A stretch of 64,000 nt of DNA from Lamellibrachia satsuma (Eukaryota > Annelida > Polychaeta > Sabellida > Siboglinidae): assembly GCA_033239005.1 (NCBI GenBank), contig BSQZ01000022.1, forward strand, positions 5,326,001 through 5,390,000. The letters are read 5' to 3'. Below are positions 33,863-47,989 of this stretch, piece after piece (positions within the stretch are counted from its first letter, which is position 1; each line of letters opens with the position of its first letter). The notes under the pieces were generated by a model. It ran no database searches. It saw nothing but the letters and a program-made list of their open reading frames with translations, and had not been told where the DNA came from. The position numbers were made by a program, and so were the translations under genes.

Positions 33863-36800
33863 TACCAAGACTACAACCAGTGGGTTGTTTGTATCAAGAC
33901 TACAACCAGTGGGTTGTTTGTATCAAGACTACAACCAGTGGGTTGTTTGTATCAAGACTACAACCAGTGGGTTGTTTGTACCAAGACTACAACCAATGGG
34001 TTGTTTGTATCAAGACTACAACCAGTGGGTTGTTTGTATCAAGACTACAACCAGTGGGTTGTTTGTATCAAGACTACAACCAATGGGTTGTTTGTATCAA
34101 GACTACAACCAGTGGGTTGTTTGTATCAAGACTACAACCAGTGGGTTGTTTGTATCAAGACTACAACCAGTGGGTTGTTTGTATCGAGACTACAACCAAT
34201 GGGTTGTTTGTATCAAGACTACAACCAGTGGGTTGTTTGTATCAAGACTACAACCAGTGGGTTGTTTGTATCAAGACTACAACCAGTGGTTTGTTTGTAT
34301 CAAGAATACAACCAGTGGGTTGTTTGTATCAAGACTACAACCAGTGGGTTGTTTGTATCAAGACTACAACCAGTGGGTTGTTTGTATCAAGACTACAACC
34401 AGTGGGTTGTTTGTATCAAGACTACAACCAGTGGGTTGTTTGTATCAAGACTACAACCAGTGGGTTGTTTGTATCAAGACTACAACCAGTGGGTTGTTTG
34501 TATCAAGACTACAACCAGTGGGTTGTTTGTATCAAGACTACAACCAATGGGTTGTTTGTATCAATACTACAACCAGTGGGTTGTTTGTATCAAGACTACA
34601 ACCAGTGGGTTGTTTGTATCAAGACTACAACCAGTGGGTTGTTTGTATCAAGACTACAACCAATGGGTTGTTTGTATCAAGACTACAACCAATGGGTTGT
34701 TTGTATCAAGACTACAACCAATGGGTTGTTTGTATCAAGACTACAACCAATGGGTTGTTTGTATCAAGACTACAACCAGTGGGTTGTTTGTATCAAGACT
34801 ACAACCAGTGGGTTGTTTGTATCAAGACTACAACCAATGGGTTGTTTGTATCAAGACTACAACCAGTGGGTTGTTTGTATCAAGACTACAACCAGTGGGT
34901 TGTTTGTATCAAGACTACAACCAGTGGGTTGTTTGTATCAAGACTACAACCAGTGGGTTGTTTGTATCAAGACTACAACCAGTGGGTTGTTTGTATCAAG
35001 ACTACAACCAATGGGTTGTTTGTATCAAGACTACAACCAATGGGTTGTTTGTATCAAGACTACAACCAATGGGTTGTTTGTATCAAGACTACAACCAATG
35101 GGTTGTTTGCATCAAGACTACAACCAGTGGGTTGTTTGTATCAAGACTACAACCAGTGGGTTGTTTGCATCAAGACTACAACCAATGGGTTGTTTGTATC
35201 AAGACTACAACCAATGGGTTGTTTGCATCAAGACTACAACCAGTGGGTTGTTTGTATCAAGACTACAACCAGTGGGTTGTTTGCATCAAGACTACAACCA
35301 GTGGGTTGTTTGCATCAAGACTACAACCAGTGGGTTGTTTGCATCAAGACTACAACCAATGGGTTGTTTGTATCAAGACTACAACCAATGGGTTGTTTGT
35401 ATCAAGACTACAACCAGTGGGTTGTTTGTATCAAGACTACAACCAGTGGGTTGTTTGTATCAAGACTACAACCAGTGGGTTGTTTGTATCAAGACTACAA
35501 CCAGTGGGTTGTTTGTATCAAGACTACAACCAGTGGGTTGTTTGTATCAAGACTACAACCAATGGGTTGTTTGTATCAAGACTACAACCAGTGGGTTGTT
35601 TGTATCAAGACTACAACCAATGGGTTGTTTGTATCAAGACTACAACCAGTGGGTTGTTTGTATCAAGACTACAACCAATGGGTTGTTTGTATCAAGACTA
35701 CAACCAGTGGGTTGTTTGTATCAAGACTACAACCAATGGGTTGTTTGTATCAAGACTACAACCAATGGGTTGTTTGTATCAAGACTACAACCAATGGGTT
35801 GTTTGTATCAAGACTACAACCAGTGGGTTGTTTGTATCAAGACTACAACCAGTGGGTTGTTTGTATCAAGACTACAACCAGTGGGTTGTTTGTATCAAGA
35901 CTACAACCAATGGGTTGTTTGTATCAAGACTACAACCAATGGGTTGTTTGTATCAAGACTACAACCAGTGGGTTGTTTGTATCAAGACTACAACCAGTGG
36001 GTTGTTTGTATCAAGACTACAACCAGTGGGTTGTTTGTATCAAGACTACAACCAGTGGGTTGTTTGTATCAAGACTACAACCAGTGGGTTGTTTGTATCA
36101 AGACTACAACCAGTGGGTTGTTCGTATCAAGACTACAACCAGTGGGTTGTTCGTATCAAGACTACAACCAGTGGGTTGTTTGTATCAAGACTACAACCAG
36201 TGGGTTGTTTGTATCAAGACTACAACCAGTGGGTTGTTCGTATCAAGACTACAACCAGTGGGTTGTTCGTATCAAGACTACAACCAGTGGGTTGTTCGTA
36301 TCAAGACTACAACCAGTGGGTTGTTCGTATCAAGACTACAACCAGTGGGTTGTTCGTATCAAGACTACAACCAGTGGGTTGTTCGTATCAAGACTACAAC
36401 CAGTGGGTTGTTCGTATCAAGACTACAACCAGTGGGTTGTTCGTATCAAGACTACAACCAGTGGGTTGTTCGTATCAAGACTACAACCAGTGGGTTGTTC
36501 GTATCAAGACTACAACCAGTGGGTTGTTCGTATCAAGACTACAACCAGTGGGTTGTTCGTATCAAGACTACAACCAGTGGGTTGTTCGTATCAAGACTAC
36601 AACCAGTGGGTTGTTCGTATCAAGACTACAACCAGTGGGTTGTTCGTATCAAGACTACAACCAGTGGGTTGTTCGTATCAAGACTACAACCAGTGGGTTG
36701 TTCGTATCAAGACTACAACCAGTGGGTTGTTCGTATCAAGACTACAACCAGTGGGTTGTTCGTATCAAGACTACAACCAGTGGGTTGTTCGTATCAAGAC

Positions 36801-38244
36801 TACAACCAGTGGGTTGTTCGTATCAAGACTACAACCAGTGGGTTGTTCGTATCAAGACTACAACCAGTGGGTTGTTCGTATCAAGACTACAACCAGTGGG
36901 TTGTTCGTATCAAGACTACAACCAGTGGGTTGTTCGTATCAAGACTACAACCAGTGGGTTGTTCGTATCAAGACTACAACCAGTGGGTTGTTCGTATCAA
37001 GACTACAACCAGTGGGTTGTTCGTATCAAGACTACAACCAGTGGGTTGTTCGTATCAAGACTACAACCAGTGGGTTGTTCGTATCAAGACTACAACCAGT
37101 GGGTTGTTCGTATCAAGACTACAACCAGTGGGTTGTTCGTATCAAGACTACAACCAGTGGGTTGTTCGTATCAAGACTACAACCAGTGGGTTGTTCGTAT
37201 CAAGACTACAACCAGTGGGTTGTTCGTATCAAGACTACAACCAGTGGGTTGTTCGTATCAAGACTACAACCAGTGGGTTGTTCGTATCAAGACTACAACC
37301 AGTGGGTTGTTCGTATCAAGACTACAACCAGTGGGTTGTTCGTATCAAGACTACAACCAGTGGGTTGTTCGTATCAAGACTACAACCAGTGGGTTGTTCG
37401 TATCAAGACTACAACCAGTGGGTTGTTCGTATCAAGACTACAACCAGTGGGTTGTTCGTATCAAGACTACAACCAGTGGGTTGTTCGTATCAAGACTACA
37501 ACCAGTGGGTTGTTCGTATCAAGACTACAACCAGTGGGTTGTTCGTATCAAGACTACAACCAGTGGGTTGTTCGTATCAAGACTACAACCAGTGGGTTGT
37601 TCGTATCAAGACTACAACCAGTGGGTTGTTCGTATCAAGACTACAACCAGTGGGTTGTTCGTATCAAGACTACAACCAGTGGGTTGTTCGTATCAAGACT
37701 ACAACCAGTGGGTTGTTCGTATCAAGACTACAACCAGTGGGTTGTTCGTATCAAGACTACAACCAGTGGGTTGTTCGTATCAAGACTACAACCAGTGGGT
37801 TGTTCGTATCAAGACTACAACCAGTGGGTTGTTCGTATCAAGACTACAACCAGTGGGTTGTTCGTATCAAGACTACAACCAGTGGGTTGTTCTGTATCAA
37901 GACTACAACCAGTGGGTTGTTCGTATCAAGACTACAACCAGTGGGTTGTTCGTATCAAGACTACAACCAGTGGGTTGTTCGTATCAAGACTACAACCAGT
38001 GGGTTGTTCGTATCAAGACTACAACCAGTGGGTTGTTCGTATCAAGACTACAACCAGTGGGTTGTTCGTATCAAGACTACAACCAGTGGGTTGTTCGTAT
38101 CAAGACTACAACCAGTGGGTTGTTCGTATCAAGACTACAACCAGTGGGTTGTTTGTATCAAGACTACAACCAGTGGGTTGTTTGTATCAAGACTACAACC
38201 AGTGGGTTGTTTGTATCAAGACTACAACCAGTGGGTTGTTTGTG
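33863..38244. repeat. 4.4-kb, 29-bp minisatellite inside a LINE RT (about 151 copies)
   Basis: The unit contains GACTACAACCAGTGGGTTGT and TTGTATCAA. The left half (to about 36110) mixes CCAGTGGG and CCAATGGG units with TTTGTATC; from about 36119 to 38140 nearly all units read TTCGTATC, with a single-base insertion at about 37892. All three plus frames are open for over 1450 codons because the unit has no plus-strand stop. In the LINE sense the unit translates partly as KQPTGCSLDT, joining RT sequence on both flanks. Confidence 0.98.
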
Positions 38245-38821
38245 CAGTGGTACACTCAGATTGTCCATATAAATGTTAAAAAGTAAAGGTGATAACCGTC
38301 CACCTCGCTTAACACCGTTGTCCATTGAGAAGAAGTTCAAATACGTAGATCCTCATCGGACGCATACAACTCATTACTGAGGACTCATAAAATATATTTC
38401 GCTGCACCTCTTTGTTCTAGTTTCTTTTAAAGCTTAAGTCGACTCGATCAAATGCTTTTGAAGCATCAAGAAAGGCAACGTACATAGCAGAACCGTGTTT
38501 AGTGTAAAACCTGAATTGTTCCTTAAATATGCAGACACACTTAGCTCCGTTCCATGCTTGGGCTTAAACCCAAACTGATGTGGCGTAGTTTGCATGTAGG
38601 TATCCATTCTGCCGATTAACACAGCATCTATTATCTTGGAACATATGTTCGAGAGGCATATCCGCGAACTTGATATGTTCTGCAGTAAGTAAATCCATAC
38701 CTGGTGACTTATTGCATGTTAATTTATTAATAGTATTCATCAGTTCACCTGCATCAATAGTCATTCCAGTGTTGTAAGTACAACAATCACAGTGAACTTT
38801 ACCACCACGGCCGTCTTTCAC
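38245..38821 (-). pseudogene. Family B LINE RT fingers/palm remnant
   Basis: Minus strand, 5' to 3': NTINKLTCNKSPGMDLLTAE then HIKFADMPLEHMF, a deletion, QFGFKPKHGTELSV (RT box 2), then near 38350-38245 NGVKRGGRLSPLLFNIYMDN and LSVPLHKQPTGC. The GxxQGxxLSPxLF box is recognisable, with Q changed to R. It ends exactly where the 29-bp array begins. Confidence 0.8.
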
Positions 38822-38849
38822 ACTGTTGAAAATATGTTCATATGTTTAC

Positions 38850-39224
38850 ATCGTCGTAGACACCTTCAATGTTTACATCGTCGTGGACACCTTCAATGTT
38901 TACATCGTCGTGGACACCTTCAATATTTACATCGTCGTGGACACCTTCAATGTTTACATCGTCGTGGACACCTTCAATGTTTACATCGTCGTGGACACCT
39001 TCAATGTTTACATCGTCGTGGACACCTTCAATGTTTACATCGTCGTGGACACCTTCAATGTTTACATCGTCGTGGTCACCTTCAATGTTTACATCGTCGT
39101 GGTCACCTTCAATGTTTACATCGTCGTGGTCACCTTCAATGTTTACATCGTCGTGGACACCTTCAATGTTTACATCGTCGTGGACACCTTCAATGTTTAC
39201 ATCGTCATGGTCACCTTCAATGTT
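38850..39224. repeat. 27-bp minisatellite in family B LINE linker (about 14 copies)
   Basis: The unit is CAATGTTTACATCGTCGTGG plus ACACCTT; some units have TCACCTT. Being a multiple of three, it keeps all frames; the LINE sense reads NIEGVHDDV. On the minus strand the founding unit lies between AACAT (in CGAACATTGAAGG) and AACAT (in AAACATATGAAC). Confidence 0.95.
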
Positions 39225-39649
39225 CGTGGGAAGTTTAATAAGCAATTATGGTTTCGTTGTCCTTTTTATATTTTCTGATAGCATGTTTAATTATGGATAA
39301 TTTCATTAGATTAAAAACATCACCTTGTCTGGGTTTGTCAATCTCTCTCCAAAGCCACTAAGCATCAGCTGCATTGTGAAGCTCATTCCAGCCTGGCACC
39401 ACATCATGTTTAAAAGCACATTTATTATTTGACACAAGTGTGTAAGATCTCAGATATCTTCAATGTACCCACAATGGAACTATAAAAGTCATCAAGATCA
39501 TCATAGTGACTACAATTGTGACAATTGGGATCATTGCATTTAACACCAGGTATGATCAGAATGAATGTAATCATAGAATACCGACATGTTAGTTATGCAA
39601 TCCTTAGCGTCAGCTGTGCCTATAACATGGTCTAACCATGATGTAGTTC

Positions 39650-40190
39650 CTCAGGCAGAGCTAACATGTATATATGTGTCTACCGGGAGATTATCCTGAT
39701 CACATATAGCCAATATATATTTTCTGCAGAAATCAAGGAAGATATTCCCATAAATCGATTTCTTAGAGATATCCGCATTATAGTCACCAACAATTGTTAT
39801 GCATGAGCTATTAATAGTATCAACGTATATAGTTAGTTTAGACATATAATCATTAAACCTGTCCCGGTTTTCTACACATTCATAAGGTAATTATACGTTT
39901 AATGAATAATACTCTTTACTACCACAGCAAGTTCTTCTGCCGCAAAGTCAGTCATAACTATAATCAAGTATGCTAATGTATATATTCCAGGGAGTTATTC
40001 CATAAGACACCAACCCCAGCATATGCCCTGATGAAATACCACAAGAGGCGTCTACTGGAGAAGAATCATTGCCAACATAACTATCATGGCCTGTGTTTAG
40101 CAAACGGCAATCTTGTTTTGTAAGCATAAGCTCTTTTAAGCATAGAATGCCACACTTAATTAAGAAATCACTTAAAAAGGGCATACAACC
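39650..40190 (-). pseudogene. Family B LINE endonuclease remnant
   Basis: The segment at 39948-40184 reads KCGILCLKELMLTKQDCRLL then GISSGHMLGLV, the start of an apurinic-type endonuclease (family pattern ILCLQE, with Q changed to K). The segment at 39651-39845 reads CITIVGDYNADIS, the conserved GDxNxD box. This domain nicks target DNA in LINE insertion. Frames are broken between the two parts. Confidence 0.8.
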
Positions 40191-40396
40191 TTTAAATTAA
40201 AAACGATGTGATGTTGATTTCTATGGTTTAGTCGACGATGTTAATGAATGTCCTCAAATACACACCAGCTGGCCAGTTTTCCGCGTTATAAAAGCTAGAT
40301 GCGTTATTGCACATTACAGTGATCTTAAATGATGCATAACTTTCATGTTTCTTTTTCTATATTTTTACACACTTTGAATCACGATTATGCACAAAC

Positions 40397-40575
40397 TTGA
40401 CATATACAGACAGCTGTTACAGTAGGGTCTAGCCGCGACATAAAAGACTTGACATATACAGACAACTCATCAGCTGTTACAGTAGGGTCTAGCCGCGACA
40501 TAAAAGACTAGACATATACAGACAGCGCATCAGCTGTAGCATTAGGGTCTAGCCGCGAGATAAAAGACTTGACAG
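40397..40575. repeat. 52- to 60-bp triplication between ORF1 and ORF2 of family B
   Basis: Three copies share GACATATACAGACA, CAGCTGTTACAGTAGGGTCT and AGCCGCGACATAAAAGAC. The first lacks an ACTCAT-type insert. Confidence 0.9.
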
Positions 40576-40613
40576 ATGAGTTAATGTTTGCCTTTCCCCG
40601 TCCCGTTCACCTC

Positions 40614-41270
40614 CTATATGTTGCTCTTGCGCACTTTTTTCCCCGACACCAGCTTGAAGCCATCGTTGTCAGTCATCTTACTCGGTTGTTTCAGCGCACC
40701 AGGCACACGACTCCCGACATCGTTTGCATCTCGCGACATCGGGTGACATCGGGCGACATCGGGCGACATCGGGTGACATCGGGCGACACGACTCTCGGTT
40801 TGGTGCTGCGAACTGGTGTCGAACTCACTGGCGGCAGACTGACTTGGAGTGGCTGACATGCCGTGAACTTCGGCTTCGACTGCGGCCATGTCACTGGATC
40901 AGAGTCCCTCGACTTGACCACTGTCATGTCTCTCCGCAGATCCGCCATTTCTGCCCTCATAGCACGAAAATTCAGACAGAATGTGTCAGAAATCTACGCT
41001 GTTGACATCGATCAAGTGGAGGGAAAGAGGACAGATCAGTCACCACAAACGATGGCAACCAACTCGGCGACTTGTGCAAAGCCAGATTCATATCTTCAAC
41101 GTTGTCCTTCTCTTTGTGGGGGCCTTGCCGACGACGTCCCAGTCGCAGCCCGAGTTTCTTGACGACATCTCACTCGTCTAGGATCTGCTTGGCCACTTCA
41201 AACTCCGTAGATGGTAAATTGTCGACACAGCTTTACTAATGTGTCGTGCACCGTGACGTCCATTTTGTTG
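40614..41270 (-). pseudogene. Family B LINE ORF1-like remnant
   Basis: The minus strand opens at MDVTVHDTLVKLCRQFTIYG, then after a frameshift reads KLGLRLGRRRQGPHKEKDN, SWLPSFVVTDLSSFPPLD (a motif seen in ORF1 of several invertebrate LINEs) and a heptad-like RAEMADLRRDMTVVKSRD. It ends DGFKLVSGKKVR. A 12-bp CGATGTCGCCCG-type repeat (40735-40793) lies within it. The assignment is by position and partial motif. Confidence 0.55.
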
Positions 41271-41319
41271 AAGACGTAGTATACTATGCCATTGCATATA
41301 ATTTGCAAGTGGTCATCAG

Positions 41320-42480
41320 TTTGCCGGCCGGCCCGTTGAACTGCTGTATAATATAATTAACACAGCGCGACAACAAAGTAATTAATTTTTAAATGTCACA
41401 ATTGTAAAAGTAACCTATTTTATTCAGACTTGTTGACTATAATTGTAGGGGCTGATTCTTGTCGCATTCGAGTCGAGTTTTCATGATTCACACTTCACTT
41501 GGAATTCTGATAGATGACTCGAGAGATGACTCGGGAGATGACTCGGGAGATGACTCGGGAGATGACTCGAGAGAGGACATGGATTTGAAGGTCATTGACT
41601 TATGATTTTCCAATTTGTCTGGCCAACAAGTCTGTTGTTACCATTATAACTGTTTGTTCTGAATGCTGTGAAGACGTATGTTACTGTGTTATGTGTGTTT
41701 GATGAAAGATGCGTCTAAAATGAATTCTTATGTAAAGCAAACCTTTTCGAGGGATTCGTAAATCCATTACCGTTCTGCCGAGGCGATATTTGCACAACGC
41801 TGCCCACGCACTGCGGTCACCGAGGAATTGAAATATATTTAGACCAGCCTGTCGCTGTTCATTTCCACAATTTCTTCAATAGCGACCCGGCCTTTTGTAC
41901 TGGGTGCATTCCTATCTCCGAACGTGTCCTATCTATACAAAGAGCGTCTGCAAATAACCGCATTTCAGCGTCGCGGCTTCATTGCTGGCTTTGCGCGTTG
42001 TAACAATCACATACATAGTCGGGAGATGTCATTATGTATAACGCAATGATTTCTTGAGCAGTGACGCTCTGTGTGCCACCACAAGAGACTCGCCTACTTA
42101 CTTTATGAGTCTCTGAGTTCTAAGTGCCTCGGAATCGACGCATTCTGTCAGGAAGTGGCATTTCTGTCTAAAAGCATGTCCTTATATCTGGCTGCTTTTC
42201 TTAGTTTCATGACTTCTTCGCTTCCGCCTAAATAATGAGTACACCATATATAACATGAAAATAAAATGGTTGCCGGACGTTTCGGGCGTGGACGTTTCGG
42301 CCCACGACAGCCGGCAATTTGTTCAAGAGTGGACGTTTCGGCCAGAGAGTCTTCGAGTCATTGTGTTAACAACTAGCTTCAGATTAACGGGATTCAAACG
42401 AGGACGTTCTTGGGGGGGTATCTCTACGCAAGGAGAGGTCACCTCAAAATGTGACGTATGCGCTGTTGAAGTTCTAATTT
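41320..42480. other. No recognised gene; short 14-bp repeat
   Basis: GATGACTCGGGAGA is repeated about 4.5 times at 41513-41575. GGACGTTTCGG recurs three times at 42275-42330. Otherwise unique. Confidence 0.5.
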
Positions 42481-42481
42481 G

Positions 42482-42545
42482 AAGAGGAAGGGGAGGGGGA
42501 GAGGGATGGGGAGGGGAGGGGAGGAGAGGGGAGAAGAGAGGGGCT
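42482..42545. repeat. Purine-rich GGGGA tract
   Basis: About 60 bp with A and G only apart from one T; a possible G-quadruplex or triplex-forming strand. Confidence 0.9.
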
Positions 42546-42627
42546 AATGGAAGTAGGTTCGCACGAGTTGAACAGCGTTTACATTATGACTCTACTATTG
42601 TCGTATAGGGCTTATCTTATGGCTTTC

Positions 42628-42675
42628 GTGCGTGTTTGCATGCGTGCATGTGCGTGCGTGTGGATGTGCGTACAA

Positions 42676-42706
<31 letters not shown>

Positions 42707-42832
42707 TGTTCGTGTTCATGTCCGTGAACGTATTTATTATGTGTGTGTGCGCGCGCGCGTGCGTGTGTGTGTGCGCGTGTGTGTGCTAATGTGTGCGTGC
42801 CTGTGTGTGCAAGCATGCACGCGCGCGCGCTG
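42628..42832. repeat. (TG)n/(CGTG)n imperfect microsatellite
   Basis: Alternating purine-pyrimidine run including GCGCGCGCG, with Z-DNA potential. Confidence 0.9.
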
Positions 42833-43136
42833 ATACGATGACTGACATTTTCATATATCACCTTTTCGTACGACGTGGATCATTTAGCATTTCTTACCGC
42901 ACATCAAACACAAGGCTTTATGAAATATACATACATGATAATGTCACCGGTGTTACCGTCGCCATCATCTGTCATCTGTCATCTCTATGTCACACCATCT
43001 TCCTCTTCGTTTTCATCAGCCTTATTATTACCGTCATTTACGTCATCACGACCTGGATTTTTGACGCCGCTATGTTTTCATTACAGCCCTGACCACTGAG
43101 CAACATTACCTTCGACATTACGGCTTCGGTTTGCAT

Positions 43137-43269
43137 GCACAAGCTTTCTCACAAACACACGCGCACGCACTCGCACACGCACTCGCACAAGCACAAACAC
43201 GCACACACACACACACACACACACATACACAAACACACACACACACACACACACGCACCCATGCACGCA

Positions 43270-43325
<56 letters not shown>

Positions 43326-43376
43326 CACACACACGCACGCACACACACACACGCACACACACACACACACACACAC
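43137..43376. repeat. (CA)n/(CGCA)n imperfect microsatellite
   Basis: About 240 bp of alternating CA and CGCA. Confidence 0.95.
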
Positions 43377-43379
43377 TTC

Positions 43380-43960
43380 TTCTCTATCACGTACGTACTG
43401 CACGTACTCTTTGTATCATACGACATTATGTTAACGCCGTTCAATTTAAGGGAACCTGTCCGCCCGTTTGACACGAGTGAGGCACCGAGTTTTTGCTGGC
43501 AAAGATAACGAGACAGTTGTCCAGCGATCCGGATGACAACGTAATCAACGCTGGCTCAGTTTGTGTAATTGGCCTGATTTCTTCGGCAGAGCAGCTGAAC
43601 TACCCACGTAGAGGCCACCACTGTTGTTTTATTACGAATATCGACCTTGTGTTCTGCATACCCAGAACTTAATTTTCGTGATACAAATTTATTTACAGCA
43701 TGTAACGATTGTTACATACTTTGTGAAATGTCTTAATTTTCAAACTGCTGATGTTGCGGACCTGGACCAGGATATTGTCTCGACCTGCTACTCTGTCTCA
43801 TACTGAACAAGGCTGAATCGATGAACCTGTGACGGTGGAATGACGGAGCGAGTCCGTAACTCAATACTTTGCAATAATAAGAATAATACTATTGGTTTTC
43901 TTTGCAATCGCGGAGATTGCATACAACTTCGATAAGTCGGCGTTTGGGGGAGAGTCCACA
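43380..43960. other. No recognised feature
   Basis: Unique-looking DNA between a microsatellite and the family A LINE. Confidence 0.4.
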
Positions 43961-43969
43961 TTTTTTTCA

Positions 43970-45670
43970 TCTATGTGCGTTTTCAATCTTATTCACGCTG
44001 CTAGAAGTTACATAATCTGTAGATAAATTGTTCTATTCTTTTATTGTCCTCTGTGAGAACGAGTACTTCCCAATATCCAATCTGCACTGATCCTTTACTA
44101 ATGTTACCTCACGTCCTCTAGTTCTATTATCTTCCTTGAGTGTTAAGAAAATATGTCAATATCAATATTGTCATACCCATTCAATATCTTGAAAACTTCA
44201 GTTTCATCTCCTCTTAACCTCCTTGTCTCTAGGGTTGTTAAAACATATTCTTTTAGACGTTCTTCATAACTAAGTTATCTCAGTTCTGGAATCATTTTAG
44301 TTGCTCTCCTCTGTATTCTTTAAGCGTAAATATATATTTCTTACGATATGGTATCCACGCTTGTATACAGTATTATAAATTAGGCCTAACTATTGCTATA
44401 TACAGAGGTATAATTAGCTTTTTTCCTTATATATCATATTTCTCCTAATCAACCCAATAATTTTATCACCCTTTGAAGTTGCAATACCACACTGTTCTGA
44501 AACTTTCATATCAGCACTTATAGTTACTCCTAAGTCCTTTTCTTTTTCGGTAGTACCTAGAACAGTATCTACCTTTTAAAATAATGGTATGATATTTGCT
44601 TCTTTCCGGTCAACAGGAACCACTCCTTCTTTTAATGACAAGTTGAACACTCAAGTGGTATATTAATTTGTTCTACTGTTTCCATTAATAGCTTTGGATG
44701 AATTCTATTAATTCCAGATGATTTAGTATCCTTCAATGCCTTTATTTTCTTGGCTACCATTTATGGAGTTACAGTTAACTGCCCTAAATAATCCGATTTA
44801 GCCTCCTGAAATTTAGCATCTGGAACTGGTAATGAACTAATATTCTCTCTAATAAACAAAGAACTGAAGTATCCATTTAGGTCTTCCGCCATTAGCAAAC
44901 CTTGTGATATTATATTTCCAGTACTGTCTTCTTGTGATCCAATCTTGTCTTGCATGTTTTGTTTACTCCTGACATATGCATAAAAATAGCTTCTTTTAGA
45001 TTGTCTAATTTCAATCGTAGCCGCATTTTAAGTGCATCTTTGTATTTTGTGTAGTCTTCATCCTTTCTGGTACGCCTATAAACCCTCCACATAGTTTACT
45101 TAAACACTATTTTTCGAATAGCTTCTTTTGACAAGTGTTTCTTTCTATACCGTTTCCTTGTTTTTTCTTCAATGAAACAACTTGTTCAATGATACTCTCA
45201 ATTTCATATTTTGGAATGTTCCAACATTCAATTGCGGTCTTATTCCTCAGCTTGTTATTCCAACCTAGCTTTGCCAAGTATTTTCTCATATCTTTATTTT
45301 TGCCTTTGTGGAAGTTTCTCCTGTACATTTTTATTTTTACTTTCTGATTTTAATTTGATGTCTAAATGTATTTGATTATGCTCACTGTTACATGAGTCAT
45401 GTATTTTGACATTGTCCACTAATTCATTTTGTGAAGTCAAAACTATATCTGATACATTCTCTCCCCAGGTTAGTTCCATTGAATGTGTCCGTGGTTAAAA
45501 TCTCCCATTATGATACATTCCCCTTTACTCACTTCCTTTAGAGCATTTTATATGTTCGTGTTATCATCTTCGTTTATGTTTGGATTTCGGTAAAATAATC
45601 CAATAGTTATTGTTGAATTTCAACATTAACTATTTCGTGTAACTATATTACACGAAACAGCTTCTCGCAA
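43970..45670 (-). mobile_element. Family A LINE, internally deleted copy
   Basis: Minus strand, 5' to 3': endonuclease remnant with IIMGDFNHG (about 45510), TWGENVSDIVLTSQNELVDN, KDMRKYLAKLGWNNKLRNKT, TMWRVYRRTRKDEDYTKY, EDSTGNIISQGLLMAEDLNG, then a jump near 44585 from the early RT directly to post-palm sequence. The RT palm is therefore deleted. It ends with the 3' sequence shared with 31.2 kb. Several indels. Confidence 0.85.
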
Positions 45671-45719
45671 TCTGCTTCTCTTTCTAATTAAATTTTATTT
45701 CGTATGTCTGAATATATTC

Positions 45720-45852
<133 letters not shown>

Positions 45853-45854
45853 AT

Positions 45855-47185
<1,331 letters not shown>

Positions 47186-47186
47186 G

Positions 47187-47345
47187 TCTTACCTGTTATC
47201 TACGGACACGTCTTACCTGTGATCTACGGACACGTCTTACCTATGATCTACGGACACGTCTTACCTATGATCTACGGACACGTCTTACCTGTGATCTACG
47301 GACACGTCTTACCTATGATCTACGGACACGTCTTACCTATGATAT
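47187..47345. repeat. 24-bp minisatellite
   Basis: About 6.5 copies of ACACGTCTTACCTATGATCT plus ACGG. In frame it reads MIYGHVLP; no gene context. Confidence 0.95.
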
Positions 47346-47680
47346 GCAGCTGCCAATGGCGAGGTTGTCAATTCAGCCAGTCAGTGAGGACATTGAATCA
47401 CTGCCCGCTCAACAATTAGATTGTCTTCCTCCCTGAGAGCAAATGAAGTTTGGAAAATCATTGATTGTTAGTAAAAACGAACCTTTGATGTTTTACGTGC
47501 CCATTCTATTGCGGTCATCCGCACTGTCCACTACCTGGACTGAAGTTCATCGTTTGATTGTCTGTAATTTTTCAAGATCGAACCTGCAGTTAATTTCATA
47601 ACTCATTGAATCTCAGGCTAGGCTTGTATTAAAATCAACTAGATGGGAGAGACCGGAAGGCGAGAAGACAAGGATTCGGC
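47345..47680. other. No recognised feature
   Basis: Unique sequence. Confidence 0.4.
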
Positions 47681-47988
<308 letters not shown>

Positions 47989-47989
47989 C

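Larger units (their letters stand above)
32400..41310 (-). mobile_element. Family B non-LTR retrotransposon expanded by internal arrays
   Basis: Minus-strand order: ORF1-like (about 41270-40614), endonuclease (40184-39650), linker, RT start (38821-38434), RT palm (38350-38245), ADD region (33850-33780) and C-terminus (32638-32441, ARHMFATANVNSCKCVIRK). This is the order of a Jockey/CR1-superclade LINE. Most of its width is three arrays (27, 29 and 37 bp) and a fourth small one near 40.4 kb. The coding parts carry stops and frameshifts, so the copy is dead. Confidence 0.8.

Noticed and set aside
33755..38286. Three overlapping ORFs of about 1470-1505 codons
   Set aside because: They are frame-shifted readings of one stop-free 29-bp repeat and lie antisense to a LINE. 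No independent coding evidence.
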